A DNA stretch of 7,810 bases from an uncultured Lachnospiraceae bacterium (lineage in GTDB: Bacteria; Bacillota; Clostridia; Lachnospirales; Lachnospiraceae): positions 1 to 7,810 of the forward strand of contig CADCQU010000251.1 in NCBI GenBank assembly GCA_902803635.1, given 5' to 3'. A model generated the notes under the pieces. It was not told where the DNA came from, made no database searches, and was given only the letters and a program-made list of their open reading frames with translations. The translations under genes were made by a program, and so were the position numbers. Positions 1-5,091 of this stretch are shown here, piece after piece; position 1 is the stretch's first letter; each line of letters opens with the position of its first letter.

Positions 1-23
1 CGAGCGGATTTCGAATGTCGGTA

Positions 24-56
24 GGATTGCGAGAGTGCGAAAGCACGAAGCAATCC
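24..56. repeat. Intergenic hairpin repeat, ATTGCGA...GAAGCAAT type
   Basis: An imperfect palindrome upstream of hypD. The outer arms GGATTGC (24-30) and GCAATCC (50-56) pair perfectly. Inside them, GTGC-GAAA-GCAC (35-46) forms a 4-bp stem closed by a GNRA-type tetraloop, with purine-rich internal-loop strands GAGA and GAA. From memory, the pattern ATTGCGA-hairpin-GAAGCAAT is a dispersed, noncoding repeat seen in many copies in Clostridia and Negativicutes genomes. A second element with the same layout but ATTCT/AGAAT arms lies at 4931-4957. It may be a REP-like element that was inserted here, or a structured leader of the hyp transcript; the sequence does not decide between them. Confidence 0.6.
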
Positions 57-62
57 GTGAAT

Positions 63-80
63 CGGGTGTTTTGACACCCG
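63..80. other. Short perfect hairpin upstream of hypD
   Basis: CGGGTGT (63-69) and ACACCCG (74-80) form a 7-bp perfect stem around a TTTG loop. It ends 23 bases before the hypD ribosome binding site. It is followed by AACCATATTTCC rather than a run of T, so it is a poor intrinsic terminator. Because hypD probably belongs to an operon that starts further left, this could be an RNA-processing or mRNA-stabilising hairpin between genes, but no function is shown. Confidence 0.45.
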
Positions 81-103
81 AACCATATTTCCAAAAGATA
101 ATT

Positions 104-107
104 GAGG
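104..107 (+). promoter_or_regulatory. Ribosome binding site deciding the hypD start
   Basis: GAGG lies 8 bases before the ATG at 116. The alternative GTG start at 35, in the same frame, sits inside the hairpin repeat at 24-56 and has no comparable site in front of it. The protein between 35 and 115 also has no resemblance to HypD. This favours 116 as the true start. Confidence 0.65.
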
Positions 108-115
108 ATAACATC

Positions 116-1192
116 ATGCAAGAAAATACTTCTACCCCCTCGCGCCGCCGCACGGCCCGCGAGATTATCGAGAGCTACGACGGCCCGAAGCTCCGCATCA
201 TGGAAGTCTGCGGCACCCACACCCATGAAATCTTCCGTCTCGGCATCCGCGGCCTCCTTCCACCATCCATCGAGCTCATTTCCGGCCCCGGCTGTCCGGT
301 CTGCGTGACCCCGGTCAGCTTCGTGGACGAGGCCATTTACCTCGCCCTTGAGAAAAATGCCATCGTTTGCACCTTCGGCGACCTCATCCGCGTCCCCGGT
401 ACGAAAATGAGCCTCGCCGGCGCCCGCGCGGAGGGCGCGAAGGTCCGCATCGTCTACGCTCCCGGCGACGCCGTGGACGTGGCGAAGCAGAACCCGGATG
501 CCGAGGTCGTCTTCCTCTCGGTGGGCTTCGAGACGACGACGCCCGCCACCTGCCTTGCGGTGAAACGCGCCCGCGACGAGGGCGTGACAAATTTCTCCGT
601 CCTCACGGCCAACAAGACCATGCCAAATGCCTACAAGGCCCTCACGGGGAGCGCCGACGCCTTCCTCTACCCCGGGCACGTGAACGCCATCACCGGGGAG
701 GACGAGTGCCGGCGGCTTTCCGAGGAAAATGGCATTTCCGGCGTGATCGCGGGCTTTACCGCGAAGGAGCTTTTAACGGCCCTCGCCGTCATCATTGAGA
801 AATCCAAAGAGGGCAAGCCTTTCTTTGTCAACTGCTACCCCCGTGTCGTCCGCCCGGAGGGAAATCCTGCCGGGCTTCGCGAGATCGCGGAGGTTATGGA
901 GCCCTGCGACTCCGAGTGGCGGGGCCTTGGCATCATTCCCATGTCCGGCCAGAAGCTCCGCGAGGAATTTGCCGCCTACGACGCCCGCCTGCACTTTAAC
1001 ATGCCCAAAATCGAGGGCCATCCGAACCCGGCCTGCCGCTGCGGCGAGGTTTTGCAGGGCAAATGCCGCCCCTCCGACTGCAAGGTTTTCGGCAAGGGCT
1101 GCACTCCCGAGCATCCCATCGGTGCCTGCATGGTCTCCAGCGAAGGCGCCTGCGCAGCGTACTATCAATATGGGATGCAGGATCTCAATTAA
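116..1192 (+). CDS. hypD: HypD, [NiFe]-hydrogenase Fe(CN)2CO assembly scaffold
   Basis: A 358-residue protein, the usual HypD length. HypD carries a [4Fe-4S] cluster and, with HypC, forms the cytoplasmic scaffold on which iron receives its CN and CO ligands before delivery to the [NiFe]-hydrogenase large subunit. The family signatures are intact: CGTHTH at residues 32-37, GPGCPVC at 57-63, GFETTTP at 137-143, and a cysteine-rich C-terminal part (about 305-358) reading RCGEVLQGKC, then CTPEHPIGACMVSSEGAC. The start at 116 is chosen because GAGG lies 8 bases upstream and the conserved part begins shortly after; an in-frame GTG at 35 would add 27 unrelated residues. hypE follows 12 bases after the stop, so the two are co-transcribed. 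hypC, normally just upstream, is not visible in the 115 bases on the left. Identification is near certain; which hydrogenase it serves is unknown from this window. Confidence 0.96.
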   Translation: MQENTSTPSRRRTAREIIESYDGPKLRIMEVCGTHTHEIFRLGIRGLLPPSIELISGPGCPVCVTPVSFVDEAIYLALEKNAIVCTFGDLIRVPGTKMSLAGARAEGAKVRIVYAPGDAVDVAKQNPDAEVVFLSVGFETTTPATCLAVKRARDEGVTNFSVLTANKTMPNAYKALTGSADAFLYPGHVNAITGEDECRRLSEENGISGVIAGFTAKELLTALAVIIEKSKEGKPFFVNCYPRVVRPEGNPAGLREIAEVMEPCDSEWRGLGIIPMSGQKLREEFAAYDARLHFNMPKIEGHPNPACRCGEVLQGKCRPSDCKVFGKGCTPEHPIGACMVSSEGACAAYYQYGMQDLN

Positions 1193-1204
1193 AAGGAGGA
1201 AAAA

Positions 1205-2212
1205 ATGTCCGAGAAAAAAGTAACCCTCGCCCACGGCGCCGGCGGGCGCCAGACGAGCGAGCTTATCCACAGTGTCTTCCAGAAGCATTTCGCAAATCCA
1301 TACTTCACGGCGGACGACGCGGCCACGCTCACACTCCCCGGCAGCAAAATTGCCATGACCACCGATGGCTTCATCGTCTCGCCCTACCGCTTCCCGGGCG
1401 GCAACATCGGGAAGCTCTCCATCTGCGGCACGGTCAACGACCTCGCCTGCATGGGAGCGAAGCCCCTCTACATGACCTGTTCCTTCATCATTGAGGAAGG
1501 CTTCCCGCTCGACGAGCTCGAAGAGATTGCCGCCGCGATGGAAAAGACCGCAAAGGAAGCCGGCGTATGCATCGTCGCCGGGGACACCAAGGTCGCCGGC
1601 AAGGGTCAGGCCGACCACGTTTTCATCACCACCACCGGCGTCGGCGCCCTCACCGAGGGTGTCTCCCTCTCCGGCGCATTTGCGAAGCCCGGCGACAAGG
1701 TCATCGTAACCGGCGATGTCGGCCGCCACGGCTGCACCATTTTGCTCGCCCGCGAAGAGCTCGGGATTGATGCCGAGGTCACGAGCGACTGCGCTCCCCT
1801 CTGGGGCCTCGTCGAGGCCATGCTCGCCAAGACCCACGACATCCACGTCCTCCGCGACGCGACCCGCGGCGGCGTCGGCACGGTTCTCTACGAAATCGCC
1901 GCCCAGAGCAGTGTCGGCGTGGAAATTTCCCAGGCGGATGTCCCGGTGGATCCGGCCGTTCGCGGTGTCTGCGGCCTCCTCGGTCTCGACCCTCTCTATC
2001 TGGCAAATGAAGGCACGATGGTGGTCGTGGCCCCGCCCGCCGAGGCCGAAATGCTCCTCGACGTCCTCCACGCCCAGCCCTACGGAAAAAATGCCGCCCT
2101 CATCGGAGAGATTACCTCGGCAAATGTCGGCAAGGTCGTCATGGCGACCGAGATTGGCACCCGCACCCTCCTCCCCCAGCCCGGCGGAGAGCTCCTGCCG
2201 CGGATCTGCTAA
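1205..2212 (+). CDS. hypE: HypE, carbamoyl-dehydratase making the cyanide ligand precursor
   Basis: A 335-residue AIRS/PurM-like ATPase. HypE accepts a carbamoyl group from HypF on its C-terminal cysteine and dehydrates it with ATP to a thiocyanate, which supplies the CN ligands for HypCD. Visible marks are the N-terminal glycine-rich HGAGGR at residues 10-15, the acidic DDAA at 37-40, TTDGFIVSPYRFPGGNIGKL from 52, a GDTKV segment at 126-130, RDATRGGVG at 217-225, and the invariant C-terminal PRIC ending in Cys335. An intact C-terminal cysteine implies a working enzyme. Translation starts at ATG 1205 behind a full AAGGAGG (1193-1199), directly after the hypD stop, showing tight coupling. No terminator with a T run follows; the gene is succeeded by a 289-base gap filled with palindromic repeats. 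Certainty of family is very high. Confidence 0.96.
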   Translation: MSEKKVTLAHGAGGRQTSELIHSVFQKHFANPYFTADDAATLTLPGSKIAMTTDGFIVSPYRFPGGNIGKLSICGTVNDLACMGAKPLYMTCSFIIEEGFPLDELEEIAAAMEKTAKEAGVCIVAGDTKVAGKGQADHVFITTTGVGALTEGVSLSGAFAKPGDKVIVTGDVGRHGCTILLAREELGIDAEVTSDCAPLWGLVEAMLAKTHDIHVLRDATRGGVGTVLYEIAAQSSVGVEISQADVPVDPAVRGVCGLLGLDPLYLANEGTMVVVAPPAEAEMLLDVLHAQPYGKNAALIGEITSANVGKVVMATEIGTRTLLPQPGGELLPRIC

Positions 2213-2226
2213 TTTGCCAGAAATCC

Positions 2227-2246
2227 CTTGGCTCCCCCTCAATGGG
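2227..2246. repeat. Truncated copy of palindromic CTCCCCCT repeat
   Basis: CTTGGCTCCCCCT followed by CAATGGG resembles the reverse complement of the CTAAGGGGGAGCCAAG part of the complete copy at 2395-2460. The second arm is degraded and the remaining modules are missing. It starts 15 bases after the hypE stop and is the leftmost of three related pieces in this gap. Confidence 0.5.
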
Positions 2247-2286
2247 AAAAGACACAGTCATACGCAGAAGCAACGCGGACGTTCCT

Positions 2287-2338
2287 CTTGCCTCCCCCTC
2301 AGGGGGAGGTGGCACGGCGAAGCCGTGACGGAGAGGGG
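2287..2338. repeat. Palindromic repeat, two-hairpin copy
   Basis: Two adjacent hairpins and a conserved tail. The first is CCTCCCCC-TCA-GGGGGAGG (2291-2309), an 8-bp stem. The second is CACGGC-GAA-GCCGTG (2313-2327), a 6-bp stem. The tail GTGACGGAGAGGGG (2325-2338) recurs exactly at 2446-2459. From memory, elements of this form (CTCCCCCT...AGGGGGAG then a small hairpin, then GACGGAGAGGGG) are dispersed in high number in several gut Bacillota and behave like noncoding miniature or REP-type elements. No transposase is linked here. Confidence 0.75.
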
Positions 2339-2394
2339 TCGCCGCTCCTCATACAGCGAACATCCCCTTCCCATTCCGTAATTACTGAAAGTCT

Positions 2395-2460
2395 GCCCCC
2401 TCTCAGTCGGCTTCGCCGACAGCTCCCCCTAAGGGGGAGCCAAGTGTGACGGAGAGGGGC
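2395..2460. repeat. Palindromic repeat, complete copy with terminal inverted arms
   Basis: The most complete copy. Outer arms GCCCCCTCTC (2395-2404) and GAGAGGGGC (2452-2460) pair with one bulge. Between them lie the hairpin GTCGGC-TTC-GCCGAC (2406-2420) and the hairpin GCTCCCCC-TAA-GGGGGAGC (2422-2440), then CAAGTGTGACGG. Relative to the copy at 2287-2338 the small hairpin sits on the opposite side, so the two copies differ in module order. The element ends 27 bases before the ribosome binding site of the next gene, so it would be part of that gene's 5' untranslated region if transcription starts upstream. Confidence 0.75.
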
Positions 2461-2501
2461 AAAATGTAACGACACGAATCATCCATAGGAGAAAACCACA
2501 C

Positions 2502-4226
2502 ATGAAAACCAGCGAGCAGCTGAGGGATATGCTTCAGGACATCGACCATCGTCCCTACCCGCAGTACAAATCCCTGAAAGGCGAATACCGCTTTCCGGGC
2601 TATCTTTTAAGTATCGACCACGTCCAGGGCGACCCCTTCGCCGCGCCCTCGCATCTGTCCATCCGCATGGAGCACGGCATTTGCCGATTCCCGAAGGAAT
2701 ACTACGAAAAGGAGCCGGCGCGGACGGCTCTCGCGGACTACCTGCTTCGACAGTTCCACGAGAAAATCCGCCAGTTTTCGTTCCGTGCGCAGGGCTCGGG
2801 CAAGAGCGGCCTCATTTCCGTGAGCGCCTGCGGGCAGGAAATTCTAAAGCGAAGCGCCCTGGAAATCACGGACCGCGAAATCATCGTCCGTTTCCACGTG
2901 GGCTTCCCGGCAAATGGCCGGACCATCAATGCGCGGGAGCTGGATAAAATCCTCTTCACCTACCTCCCCCAGGCCGCGCCGGGCGCGCTCCTCTACAAGA
3001 ACCAGGACGCGAAAAAGCTGGAGCGCCAAATCTTCCTCATGGAAGACCAGGCATTTCTCCGCGAGTACCTTGCCCAAAACGGCCTCGCCGCATTTGTCGC
3101 GGACGGTTCCATTTTGCCCCGGGAAAGCGGCATTTCCGACCGCCCGATGAAGGGGGCCATCCCCTTCCAAGCCCCCGACTCGCTCCGCATTTGCCTGAAC
3201 CTGCCGCACCGGGGGGAAATTTCCGGGATGGGCATCAAAGCCGGCATCACGCTCATCGTGGGCGGCGGCTACCACGGCAAATCCACGCTCCTGGAAGCCC
3301 TGCAGATGGGCATCTACCCGCACATTGCCGGGGACGGGCGCGAGTACGTCGTGACCGACCCGACCGCCATGAAGCTCCGCGCCGAGGACGGGCGTTTTGT
3401 GAAGGACGTGGATGTCTCGCTCTTCATCGGCAGCCTCCCCAACGGGAAGGACACGAAGAATTTCACCACGGAGGACGCGAGCGGCAGTACCTCGCAGGCC
3501 GCCGGCCTCATCGAGGCCATCGAGGCGGGCAGCCATCTGTTCCTCATCGACGAGGACACCTCCGCCACGAACTTCATGGTCCGCGATGCCCTGATGCAGA
3601 AGGTCGTCGCGCGGGAGAAGGAGCCCATCACCCCCTTCCTGGAGCGAGCCGTAGATTTGTATACAAATGCCGGCATCTCCACGATTCTGGTGGCCGGCAG
3701 CTCCGGCGCGTTCTTCCATATCGCGGATACAATCATCCAAATGGACAACTACAGGCCGGTGGACATCACTTCGAAGGCCAAGGAGCTGGCCAGGGACTTC
3801 CCGCTGAGCGGGACGCAGCCCTCCGCCTTTGTCCTCCCGAAAAACCGCCGCGTCATGACCAAGGACGGGGCCGTCCACATTCGCCGGGACTACTACGGCA
3901 ATTCGACCGGCCGGCCCGAGCCGCTGAAAATCCGGACAAATGGGACGGACGGCTTTTCCATCGGCCGGCAGGATGTCGATCTCCGCTACGTGGAACAGAT
4001 CACCGACAAGGAACAAATGGAGACGCTCGCGCAGTGCCTCAAGACCACCGTGGAGAAGCTCGTGGACGGAAAGCGCACCGTGAAGGACTGCGCGGATTTC
4101 CTCTGCAGGCTCCTTGCTGAAAAAGGCTTCGCTTCCATTTCCGAATACGGAACCACCTTCGCCGGCCTCGCCCTCCCGCGCCCCCAGGAAATCGCCTGCT
4201 GCCTCAACCGGTACCGCAGGCCGTAA
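2502..4226 (+). CDS. ABC-class P-loop ATPase of unknown role (COG3044 family)
   Basis: A 574-residue soluble protein that I place in the family annotated as predicted ATPase of the ABC class (COG3044, PF09818). A P-loop GGGYHGKST lies at residues 254-262, a signature-like ASGSTSQ at 326-332, and Walker B LFLIDEDTS at 346-354 with E351 as likely catalytic base. There is an N-terminal family-specific domain (about 1-240) and a C-terminal one (about 440-574). No transmembrane segment or signal peptide is seen, so it is not a membrane transporter subunit. The only studied relative I recall is trypanosomal MRB1590, an RNA-editing factor with a pore-like nucleic-acid-binding fold; transferring that role here is speculation. 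The start at ATG 2502 has AGGAGA (2487-2492) 9 bases ahead. It follows a repeat-filled gap after hypE and ends at a strong terminator, so it may be its own unit or the distal end of the hyp operon. Family assignment is good; function is unknown. Confidence 0.85.
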   Translation: MKTSEQLRDMLQDIDHRPYPQYKSLKGEYRFPGYLLSIDHVQGDPFAAPSHLSIRMEHGICRFPKEYYEKEPARTALADYLLRQFHEKIRQFSFRAQGSGKSGLISVSACGQEILKRSALEITDREIIVRFHVGFPANGRTINARELDKILFTYLPQAAPGALLYKNQDAKKLERQIFLMEDQAFLREYLAQNGLAAFVADGSILPRESGISDRPMKGAIPFQAPDSLRICLNLPHRGEISGMGIKAGITLIVGGGYHGKSTLLEALQMGIYPHIAGDGREYVVTDPTAMKLRAEDGRFVKDVDVSLFIGSLPNGKDTKNFTTEDASGSTSQAAGLIEAIEAGSHLFLIDEDTSATNFMVRDALMQKVVAREKEPITPFLERAVDLYTNAGISTILVAGSSGAFFHIADTIIQMDNYRPVDITSKAKELARDFPLSGTQPSAFVLPKNRRVMTKDGAVHIRRDYYGNSTGRPEPLKIRTNGTDGFSIGRQDVDLRYVEQITDKEQMETLAQCLKTTVEKLVDGKRTVKDCADFLCRLLAEKGFASISEYGTTFAGLALPRPQEIACCLNRYRRP

Positions 4227-4252
4227 AGCCTCCCGTAGACAGCAATACACTA

Positions 4253-4277
4253 AAAAATCCATTTTAAATGGATTTTT
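4253..4277. terminator. Symmetrical intrinsic terminator after the ABC-class ATPase gene
   Basis: AAAAATCCATTT (4253-4264) pairs with AAATGGATTTTT (4266-4277), leaving one central T; a realistic fold has an 11-bp stem with a TTA loop. The stem ends in a run of five T on each strand, so it can stop transcription from either side. It begins 27 bases after the ATPase stop codon and separates that gene from the regulator gene at 4401. Confidence 0.8.
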
Positions 4278-4400
4278 GCTTTAAAAAGTCGCATCACTTA
4301 CACCCAAACCATACGCTTTTCTCCACTAATTCTATAAACTTAATCTAGAAAATGTACCAGCCTGACAAGGGCAAGTTGGCAAATGTTTTAGACGGGGTTT

Positions 4401-4808
4401 ATGGAAAACGGATGTGCGACGAAAAGTGAAAAGAGCCGTTCTGCGGTACTTTCGGAGAACATCCGAAGGTTTCTTTCGTTGAACAAAATGACCCAGAAAA
4501 TGGCTGCCGACCTTGCCGGGATTCGCACCACCACCCTCAACAGTTGGATTTTAGGGGTTTCCTACCCCCGGGAGGACAACCTCCGAAAGCTCGCCGACGT
4601 CTTCCACGTGGACATCGTGGATCTCACCGGGGACGTCGAGGCGGCCGACGAGCGCCGCCGCTACCTGACCATCGGCGCCTCCGACATGCTCAGCAGTTAC
4701 AATACCGATAAATACTTCCAGCGCTGGTGCGAGCTCGGCCTCCGCCTCCGCCGTGAAAACCGCCTTCGCGCCTATGTACAGAAGCTGGAAGAGAAATTGA
4801 TGGACTGA
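4401..4808 (+). CDS. XRE-family helix-turn-helix regulator, 135 residues
   Basis: A small DNA-binding protein of the Cro/C1 (XRE) type. Residues about 19-76 form the HTH domain: ENIRRFLSLNKMTQKMAADL, then AGIRTTTLNSWILGVSYPR, then NLRKLADVFHVDIVDLTGD. The conserved turn and the domain-closing leucine-rich helix are clear. The remaining 55 residues are charged and probably helical, without a recognised ligand, peptidase or sensor domain; the basic patch LRLRRENRLR stands out. ATG 4401 is the first possible start, since an in-frame TAG lies at 4389-4391. The ribosome binding site is weak (GGGG at 4394-4397, only 3 bases away), hinting at low expression or a nearly leaderless message. The gene stands alone between terminators at 4253-4277 and 4817-4854. 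It may repress itself or its hydrogenase neighbours, but no operator is evident. Family assignment is firm; target is unknown. Confidence 0.85.
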   Translation: MENGCATKSEKSRSAVLSENIRRFLSLNKMTQKMAADLAGIRTTTLNSWILGVSYPREDNLRKLADVFHVDIVDLTGDVEAADERRRYLTIGASDMLSSYNTDKYFQRWCELGLRLRRENRLRAYVQKLEEKLMD

Positions 4809-4816
4809 TATCGAAC

Positions 4817-4854
4817 AAAAAGCCCCCCGCAGGATTCGCATCCTGCGGGGGGCT
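4817..4854. terminator. Strong GC-rich hairpin terminator after the XRE gene
   Basis: AGCCCCCCGCAGGAT (4821-4835) pairs perfectly with ATCCTGCGGGGGGCT (4840-4854) around a TCGC loop, a 15-bp stem. On the + strand the tail is only CTTCTT. On the - strand the stem is followed by TTTTTG, a better T tract. It therefore serves the regulator gene ending at 4808 and is also a second barrier to transcription coming from hydA on the opposite strand. Confidence 0.85.
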
Positions 4855-4928
4855 TCTTGAAGTTTTAAAAATTTCTACCTGTACGGTTGAACGCATGAAA
4901 GATGTGCACCCTTCATACGAAAGGCTTG

Positions 4929-4959
4929 TCATTCTGAGGTGCGTTGCACCGAAGAATCC
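4929..4959. repeat. Intergenic hairpin repeat, ATTCTGA...GAAGAAT type
   Basis: ATTCT (4931-4935) pairs with AGAAT (4953-4957), and GGTGC-GTT-GCACC (4938-4950) forms the apical stem. Opposed GA dinucleotides (4936-4937 and 4951-4952) between the two stems could form tandem G-A pairs. The layout matches the dispersed repeat GTCATTCTGAG...GAAGAATC that I recall from many Clostridia and Negativicutes, and parallels the element at 24-56. It sits in the convergent gap between the regulator and hydA. Confidence 0.6.
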
Positions 4960-5034
4960 CGTCAGCAGCAGCGAAAATCGAATGTGAATGGGGCGCAGGT
5001 GTATTGAGTCCCCATGTGCACTGTATTTCAAACA

Positions 5035-5061
5035 ATCCCCGCGCACCAAGTGCGCGGGGAT
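5035..5061 (-). terminator. Intrinsic terminator of the hydBA operon
   Basis: ATCCCCGCGCAC (5035-5046) and GTGCGCGGGGAT (5050-5061) form a perfect 12-bp stem with a 3-base loop. It starts 30 bases downstream of the hydA stop in the - direction. On that strand the stem is followed by TGTTTG, a modest T-rich tail. It is the first of two terminators facing transcription from hydA. Confidence 0.8.
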
Positions 5062-5091
5062 CGTTATCTCCTAAACCAACGGCAACTCGCT

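Noticed and set aside
35..115. N-terminal extension of HypD from a GTG at 35
   Set aside because: The GTG sits in the hairpin repeat, lacks a ribosome binding site, and the extra 27 residues have no counterpart in the HypD family.
773..2242. Long open frame (489 codons) on the - strand opposite hypD and hypE
   Set aside because: It is antisense to two certain genes. GC-rich third positions remove stops from the opposite frame, and its translation is low-complexity Gly/Ala/Glu-rich without any family motif.
1716..2381. A 221-codon + strand frame across the end of hypE and into the repeats
   Set aside because: Out of frame with hypE, rich in Ser/Arg/Pro, and its C-terminal part is only translation of the palindromic repeat.
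2287..2460. CRISPR array or tRNA-like structure in the hypE downstream gap
   Set aside because: The repeated units are few, unevenly spaced and internally palindromic with changed module order; there are no regular spacers and no tRNA cloverleaf or CCA-type end.
3191..4120. A 309-codon + strand frame inside the ATPase gene
   Set aside because: Arg/Gly/His-rich shadow of the true frame; no motif and no ribosome binding site.
2844..4262. Long open frame (472 codons) on the - strand opposite the ABC-class ATPase gene
   Set aside because: Same effect of codon bias. The ATPase frame has intact nucleotide-binding motifs and a good ribosome binding site, while this frame has neither.
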